Origin: Microbispora hainanensis
Lineage (GTDB): Bacteria; Actinomycetota; Actinomycetes; Streptosporangiales; Streptosporangiaceae
NCBI RefSeq assembly: GCF_036186745.1
Contig: NZ_CP108086.1
Location: 2,790,001 to 2,854,000 of the forward strand
Direction: 5' to 3'
DNA length: 64,000 nucleotides
Position numbers and translations under genes: made by a program
The notes under the pieces: model-generated
Database searches by the model: none
Told to the model about the DNA's origin: nothing
What the model saw: only the letters and a program-made list of their open reading frames with translations
Shown here: positions 1-10,119 of the stretch, piece by piece
Layout of the letters: the number at the start of each line of letters is the position of its first letter
Numbering within the stretch: position 1 is the first letter of the stretch

Positions 1-2
1 GC

Positions 3-137
3 GCGGTGCTGCGGTCGTGCTCGCTGTCGGGTGGTGTCGCCGAGATCGTGGTGACCATGCGGTTCGCGGTCCCCCTCCTCGGTTCCGCGACGGCCACCGC
101 CTCCGCATCCGCCGGTCCGGTCGGTGCCCCGGCATGA
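3..137 (+). CDS. C-terminal fragment of an unidentified, probably membrane-associated protein (5' end outside window)
   Basis: One frame is open from the left edge and stops at TGA 135-137, giving 44 residues. The segment is hydrophobic around VAEIVVTMRFAVPLLGSA and ends in an Ala/Ser/Pro-rich tail, as the last membrane segment and tail of an integral membrane protein might. I do not recognise the family. The 17-bp repeat at 120-154 overlaps its stop codon, so the 3' end may have been altered by repeat formation. It could also be a chance open frame, because only 135 bases are visible. Confidence 0.3.
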   Translation, partial: AVLRSCSLSGGVAEIVVTMRFAVPLLGSATATASASAGPVGAPA

Positions 138-154
138 GTCGGTGCCCCGGCATG
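120..154. repeat. 17-bp direct repeat, two copies
   Basis: The word GTCGGTGCCCCGGCATG occurs at 120-136 and again at 138-154, separated by one base. It sits at the end of the upstream partial frame and before the amidase remnant. Confidence 0.85.
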
Positions 155-202
155 CGAAGACCGGCCCGGTGGGCGGATCAGCGTGCGGCGAAGAACAAGA
201 CT

Positions 203-238
203 GCTCTCTCCCGGAGATCCGCTCTCTCCCGGAGATCC
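203..238. repeat. 18-bp perfect tandem duplication
   Basis: GCTCTCTCCCGGAGATCC is present twice head-to-tail at 203-220 and 221-238, about 40 bases before the start codon of the amidase remnant. Confidence 0.9.
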
Positions 239-279
239 GCCCTAGGTTCGGCAGCCATGGCGGGCGAAAGGAGTGCACG

Positions 280-548
280 GTGACGGAGCTCTGGGAGATG
301 GCGGCGAGCGACCTGGCCGAGCTCGTCAGGGGCGGGGAGGTGTCGTGCCGCGAGGCGATCGAGGCCCATCTGCGACGCATCGAGGCGGTGAACCCACGGG
401 TGAACGCGGTGGCGGTGCCGATCGCCGAACGCGGCGGGTTCCACAGGCGGTGCAGATCATCGGTCCCCGATTCCGAAAGGATCTCTGCCTCGCGGCGGTG
501 GCCGCCATCGAAGCCGCGGGCCCGCCGCTGACACCCGTTGAGCCGTGA
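280..548 (+). pseudogene. Amidase-signature enzyme remnant: N-terminus joined out of frame to C-terminus
   Basis: A GTG start at 280 has a good ribosome site (GAAAGGAG, 266-273). It opens a typical amidase N-terminus, with residues such as ELWEMAASDLAELVRGGEVS and a following HLRRIEAVNPRVNAV segment. After about 50 codons the similarity stops. The family's C-terminal segment (AVQIIGPRF..DLCLAA..AIEAA..PLTPVEP) then follows in another frame and ends at TGA 546-548. The whole catalytic core, roughly 380 residues with the Ser-cisSer-Lys triad, is missing. The simplest reading is one internal deletion near 430-440 that also shifted the frame. No functional amidase can be made. Assignment to the family is from memory of conserved end segments. 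Confidence 0.75.
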
Positions 549-758
549 TGAGGCCTTATCGGCCGGTCAGGCGCGACCTGGCACAGAGCGCATCTGGATC
601 TTCCGCATCTGGGGCTGCTTCTGTCGCAATAGAATCACGACTTCTTAGACACAAGGTCCAAGAGCGGACGGCTGGCGTAAAGTGCCGCGTACTCTCAGTC
701 GCCGTTCGTGTTCGGCCGATGCAGCCGGGGCGGACGGTTCTGTACGAAGGGATGCGTC
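549..758. other. Intergenic region upstream of the surface protein
   Basis: No gene is visible. A possible -10 box TAAAGT lies at 676-681. The GAAGGG ribosome site at 746-751 serves the next gene. Confidence 0.4.
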
Positions 759-2657
759 GTGACCAGGGTTCGCAGGCTGGGCACAACGGCGTTGATCGGT
801 CTGGCGGCTCTGACGTGCACGCCGATGATCGGTGCCGCACCCGCGAACGCGGCCGACGCCGAGATCCTGTCTCCCGCGGACGGGGAGGTCGTCAAGTCGT
901 CCGGCGCGGTGGCCGTGTCCGCGAAGACGGACTGGTACCAGATCAGCATGGCCCTGTACGTCGAGGGACCGTCCATATCCCGGCAGAAGATCGCTTCGGG
1001 TGGCGCGAACCAGACGATCAGCGGAGCCTTCGACCCTGGCAACGCCCCCAACGGCACGTTCACGGTCAGTCTGTTCGGCGAGGTCACGCACAAGACCTAC
1101 GCCACCTCGACCTTTGTGCTCAGCCGCCCGCCGGAGGCTCCCGCCGGGGTCGAGGCGCAGCTCAAGAATCCTTCGACAGTCCTGGTCCGCTGGGCGAAGG
1201 GCGCCGAGCCGGATCTCCAGTCGTACGAGATCGCCTCGGTCAAGGCCGGTAAGTCCGGCTCCGTTTCCGCCGACTCCGCCTGCTCCGGTTCGATCTGTCA
1301 GACGAGCATGGCGCTTCCGGCCGGCCTGGGCGGGCAGAAGGTGGACGTCTCCGTCCGTGCGTACCGATCGGACGGCACAGGCGGCACCGTCGCCTCTCAG
1401 CGCTCCTCGGCCGCGTACGTGACCATTCCCGCTCCGAAGGCGTCCCCGAGCCCCTCGCCGAAGCCGTCGAAGAAGCCGGTCCGGTCGGCGGCCAGGCCAC
1501 CCGCCGTCCACACTCCGAAGACGCATCAGTCCGCCGCCGTGCCGAACCCGGAACCGGCACTGCCCAAGGACACCAAGCTGCCGAAGCTCACGCTGCCGGA
1601 GGCGAACGGCGGCAGTGACCAGACCGAGCCGGTGGTCGTCCCGGAGAAGGCCGACGACCCGAAGATGACGGCTCAGTCGTCTTTCCTGCCGCTCGGCGGG
1701 CTGAGCTTCGGCGTGTACGTCGCCCTCGCCGTCGTCCTGCTCCTCACAGGCGCGAACCTGGGCGCCTGGCTGCGGCGCAAGGGCCTGACGAGTGACAGCG
1801 CGGGCGCGGGACGATCCGGCGGTCCGGAGCCGCGGCCGCTGACAGGACAGACGGGCGCCTCACCTGAGGCCGCCATGGTGGCGAGTGGCGCGGCCGCGTT
1901 GAGTGCCGGCGCCACGGCGAAGGCCCGGGGGAAGGCGCCCCTGCGACGTCCCTCCGTCATCCTGGCCAGGCCGAAGGCCCGCGAGAGTCTCCCGGAGACG
2001 GAGGCCGACACCGAGACCCACTTGGACGCCGTCTCCTCGACGACCGAGGACACCGACACCATCCCGGCCGCAGATGCCGGCACGGACACCAACCCTGACG
2101 CGGGCGCGGACACCATCCCGGGCGCAAGCGTCGGTGTGGACACCATCCCTGGCTCAGGCGTCGGCACGGGCGCCAACCCTGGCGCGGGCGCAGGGACGGG
2201 CACTTTGCCGGGCTCTGGCTCAGGCGTCGGCACGGGCGCCAACTCTGGCGCGGGCGCAGGGACGGGCACTTTGCCGGGCTCTGGCGCAGGCGTCGGCACG
2301 GGCACCTACCCCGGCACGGGCACCTACCCCGGCCCTGGCACAGGCGTCGGCGCGGGCGCAGGGACGGGCACCCACTCCGGTCCTGGCTCAGGTGTCGGCG
2401 CGGATGCCGATCCTGACGCGGGCACGGACACGGGCACGGGCACGGACCAGGAGACCACGACCTTCGGTCAGGAACCGGCGCCCGCTCTCGACCGGCCGGA
2501 CCGGCAGGAGCCGCCGCCGGTGATACCGGCGCCGGTGGTGCCCGCGGGTGCGGCGATCAACGGCCAGATGCTGGAACGGCCTCTCCGCCAGCCCGAGCCG
2601 GACATCTGGACGGAGGACGACGACCACCTCTACTCCGGCCGTCGGCGCGATCTCTGA
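759..2657 (+). CDS. Surface-anchored protein with Ig-like/FN3-like domains, one membrane span and a repeat-rich cytoplasmic tail
   Basis: GTG 759 was chosen because GAAGGG lies 7 nt upstream and the product then begins with a clean Sec signal (RVRR, a hydrophobic stretch, ANAA cleavage near residue 32). Of 633 residues, about 35-115 read like a bacterial Ig-like domain (ILSPADGEVV), and 120-225 like a fibronectin-III domain (PAGVEAQLKNPSTVLVRW). A Pro/Lys linker, one transmembrane helix near 313-338 followed by RRKG, and about 290 cytoplasmic residues complete it. The tail is acidic and rich in Gly/Thr/Pro/Asp, with tandem repeats. The layout suggests a cell-envelope sensor or scaffold, but no catalytic motif is visible. 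Function is unknown. Confidence 0.8.
   Translation: MTRVRRLGTTALIGLAALTCTPMIGAAPANAADAEILSPADGEVVKSSGAVAVSAKTDWYQISMALYVEGPSISRQKIASGGANQTISGAFDPGNAPNGTFTVSLFGEVTHKTYATSTFVLSRPPEAPAGVEAQLKNPSTVLVRWAKGAEPDLQSYEIASVKAGKSGSVSADSACSGSICQTSMALPAGLGGQKVDVSVRAYRSDGTGGTVASQRSSAAYVTIPAPKASPSPSPKPSKKPVRSAARPPAVHTPKTHQSAAVPNPEPALPKDTKLPKLTLPEANGGSDQTEPVVVPEKADDPKMTAQSSFLPLGGLSFGVYVALAVVLLLTGANLGAWLRRKGLTSDSAGAGRSGGPEPRPLTGQTGASPEAAMVASGAAALSAGATAKARGKAPLRRPSVILARPKARESLPETEADTETHLDAVSSTTEDTDTIPAADAGTDTNPDAGADTIPGASVGVDTIPGSGVGTGANPGAGAGTGTLPGSGSGVGTGANSGAGAGTGTLPGSGAGVGTGTYPGTGTYPGPGTGVGAGAGTGTHSGPGSGVGADADPDAGTDTGTGTDQETTTFGQEPAPALDRPDRQEPPPVIPAPVVPAGAAINGQMLERPLRQPEPDIWTEDDDHLYSGRRRDL
2154..2400 (+). 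repeat. 66-bp in-frame tandem repeat and degenerate copies
   Basis: A 66-bp unit (22 codons, starting SGVGTGANPGAGAGTGTLPG) occurs nearly identically at 2154-2219 and 2220-2285. Shorter degenerate GTGTYPG / GVGAGAG units continue to about 2400. The period is a multiple of three, so copy-number change keeps the frame. Confidence 0.8.
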
Positions 2658-2941
2658 CGGCCGCATCGTCCCGGCACCTCCGCCGCCCGCCCGCCTATGA
2701 GGCGAGCCGATCCGCCTGCCAGGGGCGGCGGCCCGCCGTGTCTCCGTGCGCCGTGATCAGAGGTCAGAAGGCGGATCCCTCGGACATGTGCCTCCGGTGC
2801 GCGTCGGCCGCCTCCGCCGTTGATCGCCTCGTGGGGGGCCGTGCTGGGAGGGCCCGCCTGCGGGGGCAGGTCGCTCCGCTCCCCGGAGGGCCTGCCTGTC
2901 TGTTCGGTCCCGTCCGTGGTCTGCCGTGTTGTGCGCCGTAA

Positions 2942-5695
2942 TCAGGTGGCCAGGAGGATGTCGAGGAGGCGTATCGCTCCGGCCTTGTCGAGCGGCTCGT
3001 TGCCGTTGCCGCACTTGGGGGACTGGATGCAGGACGGGCAGCCGCGCTCGCACTCGCATGAGGCGATCGCCTCCCGTGTCGCCGTCAGCCAGTCGGACGC
3101 CCGGGCGTACCCGCGCTCGGCGAAGCCCGCGCCACCGTCGTGGCCGTCGTAGACGAAGACGGTGAGCAGGCCGGTGTCGGGGTGGAGCTCGGTGGATACG
3201 CCGCCGATGTCCCAGCGGTCGCAGGTCGCGAAGAGCGGCAGCAGGCCGATCGAGGCGTGCTCGGCCGCGTGCGCCGCCCCGCCGAGATCGACCGCTTCTC
3301 CAGGCTTGACGAGGTCGGCGAGCGCGGGCGTGGGCAGGGTCCACCAGACCGCGCGTGTGCAGAGCGTACGCGGCGGCAGGTCGAGTGGCTCCTCGCCGAG
3401 GACCTCCCCGGTCTGGGTGCGCCGCTTGAGGTACGAGACGACCTGGCGGGTGACCTCCACCGAGCCGAAGTGCAGGGTGCCGGGCCCGAAGGGCCGCGAC
3501 CGCAGCGACTCCATCACCCGGATGTCGGTGACGTCCCGCGCGAAGGTCGTGTAGTCCGGGTCGGCGGCGGTGACCAGGGCGACCCCCGCCTCCAGGTCGA
3601 GCACGTCGACCACGAACGTCTCGCTCTGGTGCAGGTAGACGGCCCCGGCATGGACCATGGTGTGCGCCGACGGCTCGTCGACCGTGCCCAGCAGACGGCC
3701 GGTGGACGCCTCCACGACCTGTACGGGAGCGCCGCCCGAGCCGCGGATATCCGCCAGATCGGCGGCGTGGTCCCGGCTCGTCCAGAACCACCCCGTGGGG
3801 CGCCTGCGCAGCAGCCCCTGCTCCACGAGATCGTCGAGCACGCCCCGCGCCGCCGGGCCGAAGGTCTTCAGGTCGTCCTCGGTCAGCGGGATCTCCGCGG
3901 CGGCCGCGCACAGGTGAGGCGCCAGCACGTACGGATTGTCGGGATCGAGGACGATGGCCTCCACGGGCTGCCCGAACACCGCCTCCGGATGATGGACGAT
4001 GTAGGTGTCGAGCGGATCGTCACGCGCGATCAGTACGGCCAGCGCGTCCTGGCCCGCACGCCCGGCCCGGCCCGCCTGCTGCCACAAGGAGGCACGGGTG
4101 CCGGGCCACCCGGCGATGAGGACCGCGTCGAGCCCCGAGACGTCGACGCCGAGCTCGAGAGCGTTGGTGGTGGCCAGGCCGGTCAGCTCGCCCGAACGCA
4201 GGGCCTTTTCGAGCACGCGCCGATCGTCGGCCAGGTAGCCCGCCCGGTAGGCCGCCACCCGGTCGGCCAGCCGCACTCTATGGTCGGTCCCGCGGCCCGC
4301 GCCGGTCTCAGCCGTTTCATGGGAGGTCTCGGCGGTGTCGGAGGTCTTGGTGCCCTGGGGGGTCTCGGCGGCCACGGAGGAGGGCCGCTCCCGCCCGCCG
4401 CCGATCTCGCCGAAGGGCCGGCTCGCGTCGCGTGCCCCGCCGGCGCCTGAGGCGTCGCCCCCAGCCGTGCCGTCGCCGAAGGCCTGGCCCGCGCCGCCCG
4501 AAACGCTGCCGAAGGGCCGGCCCGCGTCGCGTGCCCCGCCGGCGCCTGAGGCGTCGCCCCTAGCCGTGCCGTCGCCCGCGCCGTCGCCGAAGGCCTGGCC
4601 CGCGCCGCCCGAAACGCTGCCGAAGGGCCGGCCCGCGTCGCTCATCTCTTCCGGCAGGCCCTCTCCGTACTCCCCGTACGGCAGGGGCTCGGCGTCGAGG
4701 AGGGCCTCGACCTCCTCAAGAGTGCGGCGGGCGGTGAGGGCGACGGCCTCGGCGGCGCGGCGGGAGCGGACGAACGCGAGCGTGCGGACGTCCTCGATCA
4801 CGAGGTCCGCCAGGAGATCGGCCGCCTCGGCCGTGGCCGTACGGCGGACGGGAGCGCCGCTTTCCCCGCGTAAATCGGTCAGAGGCGGCTCCCACAGGGC
4901 GAAGGTGGTCGAACCCCGGGGAGAGGCGTCCGTGGTCACCTCGGCCATCTCAAGCCCGGTAAGGCGCATTCCCGCGGCGGCGGGGTCGCTCGCGGTGGCC
5001 GACGCCAGCAGGAACACGGGAGAAGAGCCGTATCGGGCGGCGACCCGGCGCAGCCGGCGCAGGATCTGGGCGACGTGGGAGCCGAAGACGCCCCGGTAGC
5101 CGTGGCACTCGTCCACGACCACCAGCCGCAGTCGCCGCCAGAACGACGACCAGGACGAGTGCCGGGGCAGAATCGACCTGTGCAGCATGTCCGGGTTGGT
5201 CAGCACGTAGTTGGCGTTCTGACGGACCCACCGGCGTTCCTCTGGCGGCGTGTCGCCGTCGTACGTCGCCGCGCGCACCTGCGTCAGCCGCAGCTTGCGC
5301 AGGGCTCTGAGCTGGTCGGCGGCGAGTGCCTTGGTCGGGGTGAGATAAAGCACGGTGCCACCGGCGAAGATGTCCGCGACGGCCGGCACCAGGTAGGCCA
5401 GCGATTTTCCGGACGCGGTTCCTGTGGCAATGATCACGTTTTGGCCACGTTTAACCAGCTCGGCGGCTATAAGCTGGTGTTCCCACAGGCCAGAGACACC
5501 TTGCAGGCGAAGGCGCGAGAGCAGCAGCTCAGGAGCCCATTCCGGCCATCTCGCCTCACCTGCCTGACGTGCTGGAACATGCTCCACATGAGTGACGCGT
5601 CCCCGGCGTGCGGGAACCGCGAGCAGACGGGTGAGAAGGTCGCCTGTTCGGGCAGAGGACGAAGAAGTCGGAGTCACTGGTTTCCAGTTTGGCAT
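2942..5695 (-). CDS. mrfA: DEAD/DEAH-box DNA helicase with C-terminal DUF1998 zinc module (MrfA/YprA-like)
   Basis: A 917-residue superfamily-2 helicase. Walker A is GTASGKS near residues 88-94, motif II is DECH near 194-197, and the C-terminus carries the four-cysteine cluster CECERGCPSCIQSPKCGN near 880, the hallmark of the Hrq1/MrfA group with DUF1998. B. subtilis MrfA (YprA) repairs mitomycin C adducts; a DNA-repair role here is inferred. ATG 5695 was chosen because the product then begins just before the domain and does not overlap bldG; no strong ribosome site is seen. Residues about 348-452 are a Gly/Ala/Asp-rich repeat insertion between the helicase lobes. The leucine codon at 4871-4873 is the rare TTA. 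bldG is divergent. Confidence 0.88.
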   Translation of the reverse strand: MPNWKPVTPTSSSSARTGDLLTRLLAVPARRGRVTHVEHVPARQAGEARWPEWAPELLLSRLRLQGVSGLWEHQLIAAELVKRGQNVIIATGTASGKSLAYLVPAVADIFAGGTVLYLTPTKALAADQLRALRKLRLTQVRAATYDGDTPPEERRWVRQNANYVLTNPDMLHRSILPRHSSWSSFWRRLRLVVVDECHGYRGVFGSHVAQILRRLRRVAARYGSSPVFLLASATASDPAAAGMRLTGLEMAEVTTDASPRGSTTFALWEPPLTDLRGESGAPVRRTATAEAADLLADLVIEDVRTLAFVRSRRAAEAVALTARRTLEEVEALLDAEPLPYGEYGEGLPEEMSDAGRPFGSVSGGAGQAFGDGAGDGTARGDASGAGGARDAGRPFGSVSGGAGQAFGDGTAGGDASGAGGARDASRPFGEIGGGRERPSSVAAETPQGTKTSDTAETSHETAETGAGRGTDHRVRLADRVAAYRAGYLADDRRVLEKALRSGELTGLATTNALELGVDVSGLDAVLIAGWPGTRASLWQQAGRAGRAGQDALAVLIARDDPLDTYIVHHPEAVFGQPVEAIVLDPDNPYVLAPHLCAAAAEIPLTEDDLKTFGPAARGVLDDLVEQGLLRRRPTGWFWTSRDHAADLADIRGSGGAPVQVVEASTGRLLGTVDEPSAHTMVHAGAVYLHQSETFVVDVLDLEAGVALVTAADPDYTTFARDVTDIRVMESLRSRPFGPGTLHFGSVEVTRQVVSYLKRRTQTGEVLGEEPLDLPPRTLCTRAVWWTLPTPALADLVKPGEAVDLGGAAHAAEHASIGLLPLFATCDRWDIGGVSTELHPDTGLLTVFVYDGHDGGAGFAERGYARASDWLTATREAIASCECERGCPSCIQSPKCGNGNEPLDKAGAIRLLDILLAT
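4409..4640 (-). repeat. Long tandem repeat inside the helicase gene (99/111-bp units)
   Basis: A unit beginning GCCGAAGGGCCGG starts at 4409, 4508 and 4619, giving copies of 99 and 111 bp and a partial third. The second copy has 12 extra bases. All lengths are multiples of three. The encoded unit contains GRPFGSVSGGAGQAFGDG and DASGAGGARDA. Confidence 0.85.
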
Positions 5696-5840
5696 CTGCG
5701 GGGAGAGTCGCCCGGAGTCGTGATTTCGTATAGACACGGAGTCGTAGCGTGGTTGAATGCCGCGCATCGGGTCGTGCCTCTGGACTACCAGGATGCATGA
5801 CCTGTATCGAGACCTACGCAAGTAAGGCGCTGGAGGATCT

Positions 5841-6191
5841 GTGGATCTGAAGTTGGACCACCATTCCGAGGACAATCTCACCATCGTCGATGTCGAGGGT
5901 GAGATCGACGTCTACACCGCGCCCAGACTGCGTGAGCTGCTGATCGACCTGGTCAACAAGGGCAACTTCCACCTGCTCGTGAACATGGAGAAGGTGGACT
6001 TCCTCGACTCGACCGGTCTTGGCGTGCTGGTCGGCGGCCTCAAGCGGGTGCGGGCGCACGACGGTTCCCTGGAGCTCGTCTGCACGCAGGAGCGCATCCT
6101 GAAGATCTTCCGCATCACCGGCTTGACGAAGGTCTTCGGGATCTACGCCTCGGTCGAGGAGGCCAAGGAAGCCCACGGCCGGGACAAGTGA
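5841..6191 (+). CDS. bldG: Anti-sigma factor antagonist BldG (STAS domain)
   Basis: A 116-residue STAS protein very close to Streptomyces BldG as I remember it: [16 protein letters not shown], then [26 protein letters not shown] and [16 protein letters not shown]. The serine of DSTG is the expected phosphorylation site by which a partner kinase/anti-sigma controls partner switching. The GTG start at 5841 has GGAGG at 5832-5836. The cognate ATP-binding anti-sigma gene follows 19 nt downstream. BldG controls morphological differentiation and antibiotic production in Streptomyces. The high identity makes orthology likely, but the targets in this organism are not visible here. Confidence 0.93.
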   Translation: MDLKLDHHSEDNLTIVDVEGEIDVYTAPRLRELLIDLVNKGNFHLLVNMEKVDFLDSTGLGVLVGGLKRVRAHDGSLELVCTQERILKIFRITGLTKVFGIYASVEEAKEAHGRDK

Positions 6192-6210
6192 CGGCCGAGG
6201 ACTCGGCAAC

Positions 6211-6639
6211 ATGGCCACCGTCGAGCTGACGTTCAGCGCTCTGCCCGCCCACGTGCGTACGGCCCGGTTGGTCGCCACGGCCATCGCCCGCCGCACGGGA
6301 GTGGCCGAGGCGATCCTGGACGAGGTGCGGCTCGCCGTCGGGGAGGCGTGCTCGCGGGCTGTGGAGGCGCACCGCCTCCACTGCCCGGGGGAGCCGGTAC
6401 GCATCGAGTTACGCGATGACGCGGGGCGCTTCGAGGTGACGGTCACGGACGCCGCCCCCAGCGAGGACGTGACGCCCCAGGTGCTGGAGGCGAACGGCAG
6501 CCTCATGCCCGAGATCGACAATCTGGGCATCGCGGTCATCGCGGGACTTGCCGACGACGTCGAGGTGCTCCCCGGGCCGAAGGGCATGCGCATCCGCATG
6601 AGCTGGCCCGCGTCGTCCCCCGGCATCGCCGCCCCCTGA
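6211..6639 (+). CDS. ATP-binding anti-sigma factor, RsbW/SpoIIAB-like, partner of BldG
   Basis: A 142-residue GHKL-type ATPase domain of the RsbW family. The N-box region is LDEVRLAVGEACSRAVEAH, followed by a short beta core (IELRDDAGRFEVTVTDAAP) and a C-terminal IAVIAGLADDVEVLPG segment. Its place directly after bldG, with the start at 6211 behind a GAGGA ribosome site, indicates an operon whose two products form a partner-switching pair, as for the S. coelicolor gene next to bldG. It contains a TTA leucine codon at 6409-6411, a codon that in Streptomyces makes expression depend on the bldA tRNA. Which sigma factor it binds cannot be read from sequence. Confidence 0.88.
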   Translation: MATVELTFSALPAHVRTARLVATAIARRTGVAEAILDEVRLAVGEACSRAVEAHRLHCPGEPVRIELRDDAGRFEVTVTDAAPSEDVTPQVLEANGSLMPEIDNLGIAVIAGLADDVEVLPGPKGMRIRMSWPASSPGIAAP

Positions 6640-6689
6640 CCGGCGAAAGCCGCCAAGCCTCACAGGGCATCCAAGAGGACTTTCACGCA

Positions 6690-6720
6690 CCTCGAAGACC
6701 TGCCGCGGCAGGCTTCGAGG
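6690..6720 (+). terminator. Strong hairpin without U-tract
   Basis: CCTCGAAG (6690-6697) pairs with CTTCGAGG (6713-6720) around the perfect palindrome CCTGCCGCGGCAGG (6699-6712), leaving one bulged A. No T-run follows, so it may be a processing or attenuation hairpin rather than a classical terminator. Confidence 0.55.
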
Positions 6721-6734
6721 CGAAACCTACGAGC

Positions 6735-6772
6735 AGATCGAGTGTCGCCCCCGGCGTGACACTCGATCTTTT
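6735..6772 (+). terminator. Intrinsic terminator of the bldG operon
   Basis: A perfect 12-bp stem, AGATCGAGTGTC (6735-6746) with GACACTCGATCT (6758-6769), has an 11-nt loop and runs into TTTT (6769-6772). Confidence 0.85.
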
Positions 6773-7107
6773 GCTATGTCCGGCCCTATTTCGGACAGGC
6801 CGAAACCAGGAGCAGGGGAGTGCCGTAACCAGGGCGTCCATCGCCGCCGCGCCCCTGACTCCGCTGGTCAAAGCCCCTTCATAGCGGTGCAAATGTTCGG
6901 GCATTACTGGACGCCGTTTCGATTACGAGGTGCGAGGGCCTTCATATCCGTGGCGTCGCTGCGTAGACTCCCGGCACCGGCCAAGGTATTGCGGATGCAA
7001 CCGGAAGCGGCACTTGCCAACCCGCCCGGAAGCGCCGCACGGCCAGTGGGTTCGTTCAGCGTCGTCCGGGCAGGAGGACCGAAACCCCGTCTGGCCGAGG
7101 AGGACGG

Positions 7108-9441
<2,334 letters not shown>

Positions 9442-9454
9442 GAGCACTGACTAC

Positions 9455-9490
9455 GAAGGTCCCTCGCTCCTGGAGCGGGGGACCTTCTCC
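9455..9490 (+). terminator. Hairpin terminator after hppA
   Basis: GAAGGTCCC (9455-9463) pairs with GGGACCTTC (9479-9487), and CGCTCC pairs with GGAGCG inside. There is no T-run, as often in actinomycetes. Confidence 0.75.
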
Positions 9491-9491
9491 A

Positions 9492-9497
9492 TACACT
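9492..9497 (+). promoter_or_regulatory. -10 box for a leaderless small-protein gene
   Basis: TACACT ends 8 nt before ATG 9506, and no Shine-Dalgarno sequence is present. Confidence 0.45.
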
Positions 9498-9505
9498 GAG
9501 CACTT

Positions 9506-9607
9506 ATGGACAAGCCGAACGGGGGCAGGACGCTGGCGCTGATCCTGCTGACCATGGCCGTGATGATGGCCGTGATCGTGGGTCTCGCCGTGTGGGCCAT
9601 GCCGTGA
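9506..9607 (+). CDS. 33-residue single-span membrane peptide, translationally coupled to the SixA-like phosphatase
   Basis: ATG 9506 opens 33 codons: a short polar start (MDKPNGGR), then one hydrophobic helix of about 24 residues (TLALILLTMAVMMAVIVGLA) and a short end. The stop TGA at 9605-9607 overlaps the GTG start of the next gene in the motif GTGA, the usual sign of translational coupling. The upstream -10 box and missing ribosome site suggest leaderless expression. Small coupled membrane peptides are easily missed by gene callers. The function is unknown; it might tether or regulate the phosphatase. It could instead be a non-functional leader whose translation only feeds the next gene. 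Confidence 0.6.
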   Translation: MDKPNGGRTLALILLTMAVMMAVIVGLAVWAMP

Positions 9608-10068
9608 GCGCCCGGACGCTCGTCGTGGTCAGGCACGCCAAGGCGGGCCAGGTGCCCGGCCTCCTGGACACCGAACGTCCGCTCACCCCCAGTGGTGAGC
9701 GCGACGCCCGCGCGGCGGGGGAGGAGATCAGGCGGCTCGCCCCGGAGCTCGTCCTGTGCTCGCCGTCGGTCCGCACCCGCAGGACCGCCGAGCTGCTCGG
9801 CCTCGACGCTCCCGTCGAGATCGAGCGCGACATCTACGAGGCGTACCCCGACGACCTGCTCGGCGTGCTGCGCCGTACGGACGACGAGATCGCGGCGGTG
9901 GTGCTCGTCGGCCACAACCCGGGCGTGCACGAGCTCGTGGTCGCCCTCACCGACGCGCGGCTCGACGGCTTCCCGCCCTGCGCGTACGCGGTGATCGAGC
10001 TGGACGTGCCGTCGTGGGAGCACCTCGCCCCCGGCACCGGACGGCTGGCCCGGATGAGCCGCCCCTGA
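9604..10068 (+). CDS. SixA-like histidine phosphatase
   Basis: A 154-residue protein of the histidine phosphatase superfamily. The catalytic signature is VVVRHAKAG near residues 7-14. The second-half histidine motif is VLVGHNPGVHELV, and the CSPSVRTRRTAELL segment is typical of SixA. E. coli SixA removes phosphate from phosphohistidine of the nitrogen PTS; actinobacterial substrates are unclear. GTG 9604 was chosen because it overlaps the stop of the preceding small membrane peptide and leads straight into the catalytic strand; an in-frame GTG at 9592 would lie inside that peptide. The FUSC gene starts 51 nt downstream. Confidence 0.85.
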   Translation: MSARTLVVVRHAKAGQVPGLLDTERPLTPSGERDARAAGEEIRRLAPELVLCSPSVRTRRTAELLGLDAPVEIERDIYEAYPDDLLGVLRRTDDEIAAVVLVGHNPGVHELVVALTDARLDGFPPCAYAVIELDVPSWEHLAPGTGRLARMSRP

Positions 10069-10119
10069 TTGCCGGGCGGCACGGCGGGTAGAAACACTCG
10101 CCTGCCGCTCAGGAACGTC

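Larger units (their letters stand above)
6640..7107. other. 468-bp intergenic region: two hairpins, then hppA leader
   Basis: The left part holds two terminator-like hairpins (6690-6720 and 6735-6772) ending the bldG operon. The rest should hold the hppA promoter: TAGACT at 6964-6969 is a possible -10, with a poor -35 (TTCATA, 6941-6946). No coding frame is convincing. Confidence 0.5.

Noticed and set aside
2658..2941. A small gene or mobile-element edge between the surface protein and the helicase
   Set aside because: A weak similarity of GTGCGCCGTGATCAG near 2746 to GTGCGCCGTAATCAG near 2932 suggests a small duplication, but there is no coding signal and no inverted ends.
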